NCBI RefSeq assembly: GCF_008017535.1 | Contig: NZ_VRUA01000009.1 | Coordinates: 91,846-155,845 of the forward strand | DNA: 64,000 bases | Direction of reading: 5' to 3' | Source of the DNA: Ottowia flava | Lineage (GTDB): Bacteria; Pseudomonadota; Gammaproteobacteria; Burkholderiales; Burkholderiaceae_C | In this document: piece after piece, positions 18,692-28,092 of the stretch | Position numbering within the stretch: position 1 is the first letter of the stretch | Layout: every line of letters begins with the position of its first letter | Translations under genes and position numbers: made by a program | Notes under the pieces: model-generated | Databases searched by the model: none | What the model was told of the DNA's origin: nothing | What the model saw: the letters and a program-made list of their open reading frames with translations, nothing else

Positions 18692-20302
18692 TCAGTACCC
18701 CGCCACCTGACCGTCGCGGCGCGGGTCGCTGGCGCCGACGTAGCCCGCGGTGTAGGGGACGCCCAGACGCCAGATGAACTGGCCAGCACCGAAGTCCTGG
18801 TACACATCGTTGGTGGCGGCGATCTGGTGGCCGCGCGCACGCAGGCCCTCGGCCACGGCGGCGGGCGCGGTGGGCTCCAGGTTAATGCTGAGCCCGGGGT
18901 TCACACGCCAGCGCGGCGCGTCGCAGGCGGCCTGGGGATTCTGGTCGAAGTCGACCATGCGCACCAGCGTCTGCACGTGGCCCTGCGGCTGCATGTGCGC
19001 ACCCATGACGCCAAAGCTCATCACCGGCTGACCGGCGCGGGTCACGAATGCGGGAATGATCGTGTGAAACGCCCGCTTGCCTGGCGCCACCTCGTTCGGA
19101 CTGCCGGGTTGCAGGCTGAAGCCGTGACCGCGGTTCTGCAGGCTGATGCCGAACTCCGGCTCGACGCAGCCCGAGCCAAAGCCGAGGTAGTTGCTCTGGA
19201 TGAAGCTGACCATCATGCCGCTATCGTCCGCGGTCGTCAGATAGATCGTGCCGCCAGACGGCTGCAGGCCAGGGCCGAAATCCTGCGCACGGTGCATGTC
19301 GATCAGTCTCGCACGGCTTTGGAGGTACGAGGCATCCAGCATTTGCGTAGCCGTCACCGCCATCGACGAAGGCTCGGCGACATGGCGGTACACGTCGGCA
19401 AAGGCGAGCTTCATCGCCTCGATCTGCACGTGGTACGCGGCGGCGGTATCGAGCCCCAACGCCCGCACGTCGAAATGCGCCAGCATGCCCAGCGCCATCA
19501 ACGCGGCGATGCCCTGGGTGCTCGGGCCGATCTCGTGCAGCGTGTAGCCACGGTAGTCCATGGCCAGCGGCTCGACCCACTCCGGCTGGTAGGCCGCTAG
19601 GTCGGAGTGGCGCAAGGCCCCACCCTGGGCTGCGATAAAGCGCTCAATGGCTTGCGCGACCTCGCCCTCGTAAAAAGCCTTGCCGTCGGTCTCCCCGATC
19701 AGCCGCAAAGCACGCGCCGCCTGCGGGATCCGAAACAGCTCGCCAACCTTGGGTACGCGCCCGCCGGGCATGAAGGCCTGGCTGAAGCCCGGCTGACTCC
19801 CCAATTCGGCCGCGGCGGCAGCCCATTTCTGCTGGACGATCACCGGTACGCCATAGCCCCGCTCTGCGATTTCGGCAGCAGGCGCCAGCGCCTGGCTCAG
19901 TGCCAGGCGACCAAAGCGCTGGCTCAGCGCCGCCCAGCCACCGATCGCGCCCGGCACGGTCACGCTGTCGATGCCGCGCAACGGCGGGGCAGCCGCTGCC
20001 GAACCGTACTTCTTGACGAAATAGCGGCGATCCCAAGCCATTGGTGCGGGTCCCGCGGCGTTCAGCCCGTGCAGACGCTGTCCGTCCCAAAGGATGCAGA
20101 AAGCGTCGCTGCCCAGCCCGTTGCCTGTGGGTTCGCACAGCGCCATGGCCGCGGCGGTCGCGATGGCCGCATCGACCGCATTGCCCCCTTGCTGAAGAAT
20201 GCGCAGACCCGCCTGCGCCGCCAGTGGCTGCGACGTCGCCACCAGGTTGCGCGCAAACACAGGCAGACGCGCACTCGGGTACGGATGGGTGTAGCTGAAC
20301 AT
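18692..20302 (-). CDS. Gamma-glutamyltransferase family protein
   Basis: An N-terminal nucleophile hydrolase of 536 residues that cleaves gamma-glutamyl bonds or related amides. It starts MFSYTHPYPSARLPVFARNL and carries the large-subunit pattern GGNAVDAAIATAAAMALCEPTGNGLGS in pieces. The likely autoprocessing threonine is in SGGTIYLTTADDSG (about residue 350). C-terminal FGVMGAHMQPQGHVQ is typical of the Ywrd/Ggt-like branch. No signal peptide is evident, so it may be cytoplasmic. A TTG start at 20326 overlapping the upstream stop is possible, but the ATG at 20302 has GGGAA before it. Confidence 0.88.
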   Translation of the reverse strand: MFSYTHPYPSARLPVFARNLVATSQPLAAQAGLRILQQGGNAVDAAIATAAAMALCEPTGNGLGSDAFCILWDGQRLHGLNAAGPAPMAWDRRYFVKKYGSAAAAPPLRGIDSVTVPGAIGGWAALSQRFGRLALSQALAPAAEIAERGYGVPVIVQQKWAAAAAELGSQPGFSQAFMPGGRVPKVGELFRIPQAARALRLIGETDGKAFYEGEVAQAIERFIAAQGGALRHSDLAAYQPEWVEPLAMDYRGYTLHEIGPSTQGIAALMALGMLAHFDVRALGLDTAAAYHVQIEAMKLAFADVYRHVAEPSSMAVTATQMLDASYLQSRARLIDMHRAQDFGPGLQPSGGTIYLTTADDSGMMVSFIQSNYLGFGSGCVEPEFGISLQNRGHGFSLQPGSPNEVAPGKRAFHTIIPAFVTRAGQPVMSFGVMGAHMQPQGHVQTLVRMVDFDQNPQAACDAPRWRVNPGLSINLEPTAPAAVAEGLRARGHQIAATNDVYQDFGAGQFIWRLGVPYTAGYVGASDPRRDGQVAGY

Positions 20303-20322
20303 GGGTTTCCCAGAATCGAAAG

Positions 20323-21657
20323 TCAAAGCTCGCCGTGGTCGCCATTGGCGCGCTCAGCGTGTCCGGCGATGCGATGGTGCAGGCGCCGCAGCGACCACCA
20401 CACCGCCAACACCACCAGGGGCACCGCCACCGCGATGCTCGCCTCCACGCTGAAGGGCCAGCCGAGCTTCTGCGCGCCCTTGAGCACATAGCCCAGCAGG
20501 CCGAGCACGTAATAGGAGATCGCCGCCACCGACAGCCCTTCGACGGTGGACTGCAGCTTGAGCTGCAGGTCCTGCCGCCGCGTCATGCCGGCCAGCAAGG
20601 CACGGCTGGATTGCTGCTGCTCCACCTCCACGCGGGTGCGAAGCAAGCCACTGATCCGTTCAATGCGTTGAGACAAAGCCGCCTGCCTGCGGTCCGCCGA
20701 CGCGCAGGTATGCATGGCAGGCATCAGTCGCCGCTGCATGAAGTCGTGCAGCGATTGCATGCCGGGAAGGCGCTGTTCCGAGATGTCGGCCAGGCGCTGC
20801 TCGACCAGCGCAAAATACGCCGCACTGGCCGAAAAGCGGGTGTGCGTGGCGGCATAGCGGCTTTCAAGCTGCGCGGCCAGCCGGGTCAGCCGATCAAGCA
20901 AGGCCGTTTCATCGGCTGGCGACGCATCGCGCACCAATTGAGCCAGTTCCGCCAGTTCCTTCTCGCCTTGCGACAACCAACTGCCTGACGCGCGCGCGTC
21001 CGGCAACCCCATCAGCGCAGCCGCCCGGTAGGTCTCGATGTCCAGCAGGCGCTGCACGAGCCGGCCCAGCCGGCGGGGAGTCACCGGCCCAGGCCCGACC
21101 TCACCCAGCAAGACGAGCATGCGGATGCAACCGTCGGCCTGAACACGCATATCGGTATGCAGATCAGAGCTGTGGCTGATCACCGAGGAGCCAGTCACGC
21201 TGCCGGGATCAAACAACGCTCGCAAGGCGCCCGATAGGCCGTCACGTGGGCGCGGTACCGCCCAGACGCACAGGCGCGTCACGCAATCCCCTGGCAAGCC
21301 GTCCAGCCACTCGCGGGACAAGCCGAGCGCCGGCACCGGCGGTTGGCCGGCCAACAACGCGTCGACTTCGGCCGATGCCATTGGTTGGAAGAAAGTCCAG
21401 CACACGAATTCGGTGTGCTGTTCCCAACGCAGCGTGACGCCGTCCAGGTGCACGCGATGAAAATTCGCGTCCGCCGCCATGGGCGGCAGCCCTCGCCCGA
21501 TCAACAAGGCCTCCAGGTGCTCACGGCTCAGCTCTCGCGCCCTGGCATCTGACCACAGGACGCAGTGCCAGACGCTCAGCGGAGCGTTCAGCGCTTCCGG
21601 AGGGCGCGCGTGCAACTCGTCGTGCAGGACTTGCTTCTGAAGGTGCGCGATGGACAT
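20323..21657 (-). CDS. DUF3422 family membrane-anchored protein
   Basis: A protein of 444 residues with the DUF3422 N-terminal signature LHDELHARPPEAL and a long helical middle region with possible coiled coil. Two membrane segments lie near the C-terminus (AISYYVLGLLGYVLKG; VAVPLVVLAVWWSL). The role of this family is unknown. I place the start at the ATG at 21657 (MSIAHLQKQ); a GTG at 21714 would add 19 residues. Its stop overlaps a possible TTG start of the gamma-glutamyltransferase gene, so the two are probably co-transcribed. Confidence 0.85.
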   Translation of the reverse strand: MSIAHLQKQVLHDELHARPPEALNAPLSVWHCVLWSDARARELSREHLEALLIGRGLPPMAADANFHRVHLDGVTLRWEQHTEFVCWTFFQPMASAEVDALLAGQPPVPALGLSREWLDGLPGDCVTRLCVWAVPRPRDGLSGALRALFDPGSVTGSSVISHSSDLHTDMRVQADGCIRMLVLLGEVGPGPVTPRRLGRLVQRLLDIETYRAAALMGLPDARASGSWLSQGEKELAELAQLVRDASPADETALLDRLTRLAAQLESRYAATHTRFSASAAYFALVEQRLADISEQRLPGMQSLHDFMQRRLMPAMHTCASADRRQAALSQRIERISGLLRTRVEVEQQQSSRALLAGMTRRQDLQLKLQSTVEGLSVAAISYYVLGLLGYVLKGAQKLGWPFSVEASIAVAVPLVVLAVWWSLRRLHHRIAGHAERANGDHGEL

Positions 21658-21726
21658 GCGGTGCAGCGGGTAGCGGGCGGGCCGAAAGACGCGATTGTCT
21701 CTGAGGGCCAGCACACTGCATCAGTG

Positions 21727-21752
21727 AAAACGGCACCCGAAGGTGCCGTTTT
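21727..21752 (-). terminator. Terminator after tctBA
   Basis: Perfect 11-bp stem AAAACGGCACC / GGTGCCGTTTT with a CGAA tetraloop. It is symmetrical and could act both ways, but the genes on both sides are minus-strand, so it probably ends the tctBA transcript. Confidence 0.85.
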
Positions 21753-21770
21753 GGTGAAAGCGCCGGAACG

Positions 21771-23282
21771 CTATTCTTCGACGAAAGCCTCTTCGCGGCT
21801 CTTCTTGACCGCCGGCAGCAGCACGATGATGAGCAGCAGCACCGCCAGGCCCAGCAACGTGGCAGACAGCGGGCGCGTGACCAGCACGCTCCAGTCGCCA
21901 CGCGACAGCAACAAGGCACGCCGCAGGTTCTCTTCCATCATCGGCCCCAGGATGAAGCCCAGCAGCAGCGGGGCCGGCTCCATGCCGAGCTTGATGAAGA
22001 TGTAACCGATGATGCCGAACCAGCCCACCATCCACACATCCCAGGTGTTGTTGTTGGTCGAGTACACACCGATCGCGCAGAACAGCACGATCGCCGGGAA
22101 CAACCAGCGGTAGGGCACCGTCAGCAACTTGATCCACAGGCCGATCAGCGGCAGGTTCAGAATGATCAGCATGGCGTTGCCGATCCACATCGAGGCGATC
22201 AGGCCCCAGAACAGTTCGGGGTTGCTGGTCATCACCTGCGGGCCAGGCTGGATGTTGTGGATCGTCATCGCACCCACCATCAGCGCCATCACGGCGTTGG
22301 GCGGAATGCCCAGCGTGAGCAGTGGGATGAACGAGGTCTGCGAACCGGCGTTATTGGCAGATTCCGGCGAAGCAACGCCACGGATGTTGCCCTTGCCGAA
22401 GGGCACCTCACCGGGCTTCAGCTTGGTCTTCTTCTCGATGGTGTACGCCGCAAATGCCGACAGCATCGCACCACCACCCGGCAGGATGCCCAGGGCAGAG
22501 CCCAGTGCTGTCCCACGCAGAATGGCGGGCGCCATGTGCTTCCAGTCTTCCTTGGTCGGGTAGATGTGCTCCACCTTGCCGGTGAACACGTCGCGCTGCT
22601 CGGAAGGGTTGGACAGGTTGGCGATGATTTCGCCGTAGCCGAACACACCCATAGCAATCACGATGAAGCCAATGCCGTCGGTCAATTCGGGAATATCAAA
22701 CGAGTAGCGCGCCACTCCTGAGTTGACGTCCGTCCCGATCAAGCCCAGCAGCAGACCCAGCACGATCATGCCGATCGCCTTGATCAGCGAGCCGGAAGCC
22801 AGCACAACGGCACCGATCAGGCCCAGAATCATCAGCGAGAAGTACTCGGCCGGGCCGAACTTGAAGGCGACTTCCGTCAGCGGCGCAGCAAAGCCCGCCA
22901 GAATCAGGGTGCCGACGCAGCCGGCGATGAACGAGCCGATGCCCGCCGCCGCCAGTGCTGGCCCCGCGCGCCCTTTTCGAGCCATCTGGTAGCCATCGAT
23001 CACCGTCACCACGGACGACGATTCACCTGGCAGGTTGACCAGAATGGCCGTGGTGGAGCCCCCGTATTGCGCGCCGTAGTAGATGCCAGCCAGCATGATC
23101 AGCGCCGCCACCGGAGGCAGCGCGTAGGTGGCGGGCAGCAACATGGCGATGGTCGCCACCGGGCCGACGCCGGGCAACACGCCGATCAGCGTGCCCAACA
23201 GGCAGCCAATGAACGCGTACAACAGGTTCTGCATCGTGAAGGCGACGGAGAACCCGAGCGAGAGGTTGTTGATCAAATCCAT
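21771..23282 (-). CDS. tctA: Tripartite tricarboxylate transporter, large permease subunit
   Basis: A 503-residue, twelve-helix inner-membrane permease of the TTT family, which imports tricarboxylates and other organic acids with a periplasmic binding protein. Family signatures include GVLPGVGPVATIAMLLP near the N-terminus, AGIYYGAQYGGSTTAILVNLPGE in pieces, and the repeat LPGGGAMLSAFAAYT near residue 265. tctB lies 19 bp upstream. No tctC gene is adjacent. Confidence 0.95.
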   Translation of the reverse strand: MDLINNLSLGFSVAFTMQNLLYAFIGCLLGTLIGVLPGVGPVATIAMLLPATYALPPVAALIMLAGIYYGAQYGGSTTAILVNLPGESSSVVTVIDGYQMARKGRAGPALAAAGIGSFIAGCVGTLILAGFAAPLTEVAFKFGPAEYFSLMILGLIGAVVLASGSLIKAIGMIVLGLLLGLIGTDVNSGVARYSFDIPELTDGIGFIVIAMGVFGYGEIIANLSNPSEQRDVFTGKVEHIYPTKEDWKHMAPAILRGTALGSALGILPGGGAMLSAFAAYTIEKKTKLKPGEVPFGKGNIRGVASPESANNAGSQTSFIPLLTLGIPPNAVMALMVGAMTIHNIQPGPQVMTSNPELFWGLIASMWIGNAMLIILNLPLIGLWIKLLTVPYRWLFPAIVLFCAIGVYSTNNNTWDVWMVGWFGIIGYIFIKLGMEPAPLLLGFILGPMMEENLRRALLLSRGDWSVLVTRPLSATLLGLAVLLLIIVLLPAVKKSREEAFVEE

Positions 23283-23301
23283 GGTGTTGGTCCCCTCGCG
23301 C

Positions 23302-23790
23302 TCAACCGGAGATGAAGCTCGGCCAAACCTGGAACTGCAGGTTCAAGCCCCATACGAACGCAAACCAGCTACCCACAGCGAGGATCGTGGCGAGTATCAG
23401 CACTTCGACAAACTTGAACTCGCTGCCGCCCAGGGCCGCAAGGAAGACCAGACCGTAGATCGCGGCAATCAACCCCATCGCTGGAATGCCAAGGCTGGGA
23501 ATGCCGCCCAGCAAAATGCCGAACACGAAGTTGGCCAGGATGATCATGACCAAAGGTTTCCAGGCCCACCGTCCGATCGGCTCGCCGTCGGCCGTCTCTA
23601 CCACCAGGGCTCGAAACATCACAATGCCCCCGATCACCGCCAGGACAATGCCTAGCAGCAAGGGAAAGTAGCCAGGTCCCATGCGGGCCCCGTCACCGAT
23701 CGTGTAATTCGTTGCCCCCCAGGCAAAGGCAACGCCGATGCCCATGTACAAGAGGCCAGCGAAAAAGTCTTTCTGACTTTTTATGCGCAC
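23302..23790 (-). CDS. tctB: Tripartite tricarboxylate transporter, small permease subunit
   Basis: A 162-residue protein with four predicted membrane helices and the TctB opening KDFFAGLLYMGIGVAFAWGA and GPGYFPLLLGIVLAVIGG. It pairs with TctA to form the membrane part of a TTT transporter. The start is GTG at 23790, supported by GAGGAG eight bases upstream. The usual solute-binding subunit gene is missing from both sides. Confidence 0.9.
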   Translation of the reverse strand: MRIKSQKDFFAGLLYMGIGVAFAWGATNYTIGDGARMGPGYFPLLLGIVLAVIGGIVMFRALVVETADGEPIGRWAWKPLVMIILANFVFGILLGGIPSLGIPAMGLIAAIYGLVFLAALGGSEFKFVEVLILATILAVGSWFAFVWGLNLQFQVWPSFISG

Positions 23791-23960
23791 GCGTTATCTC
23801 CTCAGATGCCGATTTCAGCGGCCATTGTGACGAGCAGATGAACGCGCCCCGATGTGGATTTCACCTACCTCGGATCGGGATTACCCCTATGGCAAGACGC
23901 GCTCACTGGCCGAGCGCGGTGCGCACCTGTCGCGCAGGCGACGCGTGCGCTGCTGTCTGA

Positions 23961-25757
23961 TCAAACAAGCGGTGGCGTCGCAGCGATCACTTCTTCCAGC
24001 GTGGTGAGGCCTTCCGCGGCGCGCATGGCGCCGGCAAGGCGCAGGGGGCGCATGCCATCGATCACGGCTTGCTTGCGCAGCGGGGCCATGCCGACGTCCG
24101 CATGCACCAAGGCGCGAAATGCCTCGGTCACCGAGAGCAGTTCATAGATGCCCATCCGGCCGCGGTAACCAGTCATGCGGCAATCGACGCATCCAACGGG
24201 CTTGTAGGGCCGGTAATTGCCGCTGTTGATCTTCCAGGGCTTGACCGCTTCGGCCAGCAACTCGGTCGTGCCACGTTCGTCCGGTTGCTTGCAGGCCGGG
24301 CAAAGCGTCCGAACCAGCCGCTGCGCCAGCACCCCGAGGATGGTGGCGTTGAGCAAATAGGCTGGGACACCCAGCTCCATCAATCTCGTCAGCGCAGATG
24401 GTGCATCGTTGGTGTGCAACGTGCTGAATACCAGATGACCCGTCAGCGCTGCCTGGACCGCCATCTCGGCCGTTTCAAGGTCACGAATCTCGCCGATCAT
24501 GATGATGTCAGGGTCTTGCCGCATCAGGGCACGCACGCCTTCGGCGAAACTGAAATCCAGTTGCGGCTGTACCTGGGTCTGGTTCAGCGCCGGGTCGATC
24601 TTCTCGATCGGATCCTCAATGGTGCTGACGTTGACCGACTCCGTCGCCACGCGGCGCAAAGTGGAGTACAGCGTCGTCGTCTTGCCTGACCCGGTCGGAC
24701 CGGTCACCAGAATGATGCCGTGTGGGCGACCGACCAACGCCTCCCACCGCTCGGCATCGTGCGGCGTGAAACCCAGGGCCGACAAATCCTTGACCGCCGT
24801 ATCGGGGTCAAAGATGCGCATGACGAGCTTCTCGCCAAACGCCGTGGGCAGCGTGGACAACCGCATCTCGAATTCGTCGCCGCTCGGCCCGCGTGTCTTG
24901 ATGCGACCGTCCTGCGGTCGCCGACGCTCAACCACGTCCATCCGCCCCAGCAGCTTCACGCGGGCGGTGATGGCGTTCATCACGCCCGGTGGCACTTGGT
25001 ACACGGGGTGCAGCACGCCATCGATGCGAAAACGGATCACGCCCTGGTCACGGCGCGGCTCCAAATGGATGTCGCTGGCGCGCTGATCGAAGGCGTACTG
25101 CCAGAGCCAGTCGACGACCTGGATCACGCCCTGATCGTTCGCGTCGAGTTGCTTGCCGGATTTGCCGAGTTCGACCAGTTGCTCGAAGCTGGTGGCACCG
25201 GTAGAGCCGCCGCTCTTGAGCGCTGCGCGAACCGACTTCGCGAGCGCAAAGAACTCAGCGGTATAGCGCTTGATCTCGGCAGGATTGGCGACTACGCGCC
25301 GCACCTTGCGCCGGACCTGCCGCTCGACTTCCCCAACCCAGTCATCGACAAACGGCTCGCTGGTCGCAATCACCACTTCCCCGGGGCTGACCATGACGGG
25401 AAGCACCTTGTGCCGCTCGGCGTAACTGGCGCTCATCACCTCGCCGACCTTGCCCGCATCCACCTTCAGCGGGTCGACGCGCAGATAGTCCAGTCCTGCC
25501 CGGCGCGCCAGAAACTGCGTCAGCGCCTCCACATCGAGCGCTTGCCCATCGGCAACGCGCTGAATGCTCACCGCCGCCAGGCGCACCAGCGCGGGCTGTG
25601 CGCTTTCGGCCTGCGAGCACCGAGCGATGGTGCGCTCGGCCTCATCGGGCGAGATGACGCCGTCCTCGCGCAACCATTCGACCAAGTGTCGCCACTGGAC
25701 GGGGCCATGGTACGTCGGCACTGGGGCCAATGGTGCGGGCCGGGTACTGCGCGTCAT
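23961..25757 (-). CDS. GspE/PulE/PilB-type secretion ATPase
   Basis: A 598-residue ATPase of the type II secretion / type IV pilus assembly class. It has an N-terminal MshEN/GspE_N-like domain, then the catalytic part with Walker A GPTGSGKT, the Asp box IEDPIE, Walker B DPDIIMIGEIRD and the His box HLVFSTLHTND. A tetracysteine zinc motif follows: CPAC and CVDC. Such enzymes power pseudopilus or pilus assembly from the cytoplasm. No other secretion or pilus genes are in the window. The start ATG at 25757 overlaps the upstream stop (ATGA), implying coupling. Confidence 0.9.
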   Translation of the reverse strand: MTRSTRPAPLAPVPTYHGPVQWRHLVEWLREDGVISPDEAERTIARCSQAESAQPALVRLAAVSIQRVADGQALDVEALTQFLARRAGLDYLRVDPLKVDAGKVGEVMSASYAERHKVLPVMVSPGEVVIATSEPFVDDWVGEVERQVRRKVRRVVANPAEIKRYTAEFFALAKSVRAALKSGGSTGATSFEQLVELGKSGKQLDANDQGVIQVVDWLWQYAFDQRASDIHLEPRRDQGVIRFRIDGVLHPVYQVPPGVMNAITARVKLLGRMDVVERRRPQDGRIKTRGPSGDEFEMRLSTLPTAFGEKLVMRIFDPDTAVKDLSALGFTPHDAERWEALVGRPHGIILVTGPTGSGKTTTLYSTLRRVATESVNVSTIEDPIEKIDPALNQTQVQPQLDFSFAEGVRALMRQDPDIIMIGEIRDLETAEMAVQAALTGHLVFSTLHTNDAPSALTRLMELGVPAYLLNATILGVLAQRLVRTLCPACKQPDERGTTELLAEAVKPWKINSGNYRPYKPVGCVDCRMTGYRGRMGIYELLSVTEAFRALVHADVGMAPLRKQAVIDGMRPLRLAGAMRAAEGLTTLEEVIAATPPLV

Positions 25758-26509
25758 TTTTCGAGAGCCTTGAAAACCTTGAGCCACTTGAGCGCCGGCA
25801 AGCCCCAGCGCGCTTCGATCACGTCGGCCTGCGCCTCCAGGGCAGCGCGCTTGGGGCGCGTCGGTGTGCGTTGCGCCAGCACGACCGCGTTGCCTTCGCG
25901 CGTGGGCTTGAACGCCCACACAGCACTTGCGCCAAACACTTCCGCAATGTGGTTCACGCTGCGGTCGAAGCTGGCGGTGCGGCCAAACAGATTGACCGTC
26001 ATGCAGCCGTCTTCGGTCAGCAAGCGGCGGCAATCGGCGTAGAAATCGGTGCTGTCCAGCACCGGCGCCGCGGCCTCGTCGTCGTACAGGTCGACGGCAA
26101 GGGCATCGACAGCGCCAAGCCACTGCGTATCGCGAATCTCGCGCGCCGCATCACCGATGACGACGCGCAAACGCTCATCTTCCGGCGGCAGACGCATCCA
26201 GGCGCGGCACACGTCGGCGACGCGCGGATTGATCTCCACTGCCGTGCAGGTCATGCGCAGCTTCTTGTAGCAAAACTTGGTGATGGCACCCGCGCCCAGA
26301 CCCAACTGCATGGCGTGCCGCCCCGCCACCGACTCCGCCGGCATGAACAGCAGCCAGGCCATCATCCGCTGCACGTATTCAAGGTCAAGATCGAACGGCG
26401 CCTTGATGCGCATCGACCCTTGTACCCACTCGGTGCCCAGGTGCAGATAGCGCACCCCGTCGCTCTCGGAAAGATTGACCTCCATCGAGGCCAGTGCGTC
26501 AGATTTCAC
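25754..26509 (-). CDS. Spermidine synthase-like protein (class I methyltransferase fold)
   Basis: A 251-residue protein with the nucleotide-binding loop QLGLGAGAITKFCY, the acidic strand AVEINPRV and VDLYDDEAAAP, matching the SpeE fold. The N-terminal beta domain typical of true spermidine synthases is reduced, so real polyamine chemistry is uncertain. It overlaps the GspE-like gene by four bases, which suggests a shared role, but none is known to me. The start is GTG at 26509; an ATG at 26485 is an alternative. Confidence 0.75.
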   Translation of the reverse strand: MKSDALASMEVNLSESDGVRYLHLGTEWVQGSMRIKAPFDLDLEYVQRMMAWLLFMPAESVAGRHAMQLGLGAGAITKFCYKKLRMTCTAVEINPRVADVCRAWMRLPPEDERLRVVIGDAAREIRDTQWLGAVDALAVDLYDDEAAAPVLDSTDFYADCRRLLTEDGCMTVNLFGRTASFDRSVNHIAEVFGASAVWAFKPTREGNAVVLAQRTPTRPKRAALEAQADVIEARWGLPALKWLKVFKALEK

Positions 26510-26605
26510 CGTTTCATTATCCCCGCGCGGTTCGCCTCAGACGCATGCGGCTTGGCTCGCATCGTGACAAAACCCGCTGGTCGCCCCGGTTCGTGGCCCT
26601 GCCCG

Positions 26606-27967
26606 TCACGCGGGCCCCCGCAGCGCCTGCGCCAGCCGTTCAGCACAGGCCTGCGCCTGGGCACCATCACGCGCCTCCACCATGACACGAACCACGGGTT
26701 CGGTCCCACTCGGACGGATCAGGACGCGCCCGCTGTCGCCCAGTTCCGCTTCGACGGCCTCTGTGACCGCGGGCAGTTGCGGCGCGGCTTTCCAGTCCTG
26801 GCCGGATGACAGCCGCACGTTGACGAGCGTCTGCGGAAAAAGTCGCACCTCACCCATCAGCTCGGCCAACGTGCTGCCGCTCGCCACACAGGCGCGCAGC
26901 ACCTGCAGTGCGGAGACCAGGCCATCACCCGTGCTGTGCCTATCGAGCGCCAACAGGTGCCCCGAGCCCTCGCCGCCCAAAATCCAGCCGCGCTGTGCCA
27001 GCTCTTCCAGGACATAACGGTCGCCCACCTTGGCGCGCACGAACTGGTAGTCCAGCCGCTTGAGCGCCAGTTCCACCGCCATGTTGGTCATCAGCGTGCC
27101 CACCACGCCATCGAGTTCCGGGCCGCGCTGGGTGCCTTTGGCGCGCAGGTGAGCCAGCCGATCGGCCGCCAGCAGGTAGAGCAATTCGTCGCCATTGAAC
27201 AGGCGCCCAGTGCGATCGACCATCTGCAGCCGGTCGGCGTCGCCATCGAGCGCAATCCCATAGTCTGCGCCGTGCGCGAGGACGGCCTTGACCAAATTTT
27301 CAGGATGGGTCGCTCCGACACCATCGTTGATGTTCAAGCCATCCGGCGCGCAGCCAATGGCCACGACCTCAGCGCCCAGTTCATGGAACACCTTGGGTGC
27401 GATCTGATAGGCCGCGCCATGGGCCGCATCGATCACGAGCTTCAACCCGCGCAGCGACAACCAGTGGCTGAAAGTGCTCTTGCAGAACTCGATGTAGCGG
27501 CCCGCCGCATCGTCCAGTCGACGTGCTCGGCCCAGATGGTCGGAGTCGGCCCATTGCGGCTCCTCTGCCAACGCCGCTTCCACGTCCAACTCCCACTGGT
27601 CGGGCAGCTTGGTTCCGGCACTGCTGAAGAACTTGATGCCGTTGTCCCCAAAGGGGTTGTGGCTGGCACTGATCACCACACCCAGATGGGCTCGCTGGGC
27701 GCGAGTCAGGTAGGCCACGGCCGGTGTCGGCACCGGGCCCAGCAGCACCACGTCCGCACCGGCCGAGTTGAGGCCGGATTCGAGCGCACTTTCCAGCATG
27801 TACCCCGAGATGCGCGTGTCCTTGCCGATCAGCACGACCGGCCGGGACTGGCTGCGGCGCAACACACGCCCTACCGCGTGGCCCAGACGCAGCACGAAGT
27901 CTGGCGTGATCGGAGGCTGGCCTACCGTACCGCGAATGCCATCGGTTCCAAAGAATTTACGGCCCAT
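26606..27967 (-). CDS. glmM: Phosphoglucosamine mutase
   Basis: Interconverts glucosamine-6-phosphate and glucosamine-1-phosphate for peptidoglycan and LPS precursors. The 453-residue protein opens [13 protein letters not shown] and has the phosphoserine loop ISASHNP with catalytic Ser102. The metal-binding LDGDADR and the C-terminal phosphate loop [12 protein letters not shown] are present. It lies downstream of ftsH and folP, the standard ftsH-folP-glmM order. A partial repeat sits just before its start. Confidence 0.96.
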   Translation of the reverse strand: MGRKFFGTDGIRGTVGQPPITPDFVLRLGHAVGRVLRRSQSRPVVLIGKDTRISGYMLESALESGLNSAGADVVLLGPVPTPAVAYLTRAQRAHLGVVISASHNPFGDNGIKFFSSAGTKLPDQWELDVEAALAEEPQWADSDHLGRARRLDDAAGRYIEFCKSTFSHWLSLRGLKLVIDAAHGAAYQIAPKVFHELGAEVVAIGCAPDGLNINDGVGATHPENLVKAVLAHGADYGIALDGDADRLQMVDRTGRLFNGDELLYLLAADRLAHLRAKGTQRGPELDGVVGTLMTNMAVELALKRLDYQFVRAKVGDRYVLEELAQRGWILGGEGSGHLLALDRHSTGDGLVSALQVLRACVASGSTLAELMGEVRLFPQTLVNVRLSSGQDWKAAPQLPAVTEAVEAELGDSGRVLIRPSGTEPVVRVMVEARDGAQAQACAERLAQALRGPA

Positions 27968-27971
27968 GTGC

Positions 27972-28016
27972 TTATCCCTCTTGCGCAGGCAGCTATTGTT
28001 TTGATAGTTTTTGATC
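27972..28016 (-). repeat. Palindromic repeat, copy 8 (partial, upstream of glmM)
   Basis: On the minus strand: AACTATCAAAACAATAGCTG then CCTGCGCAAGAGG. Only the 5' half and core are present. It ends about five bases before the glmM start codon. Confidence 0.6.
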
Positions 28017-28092
28017 GATGTGGCGGATTATCCACTGCGCCGACCGGATGCACACCTACCGCCACATCAGCCAACTCTGATGCGCCTTGGTT

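Noticed and set aside
26250..26285. A look-alike of the repeat core in the spermidine-synthase-like gene
   Set aside because: TTGCTACAAGAAGCTGCGCA resembles the core, but the second half is missing and the encoded FCYKKL may be native to the family.
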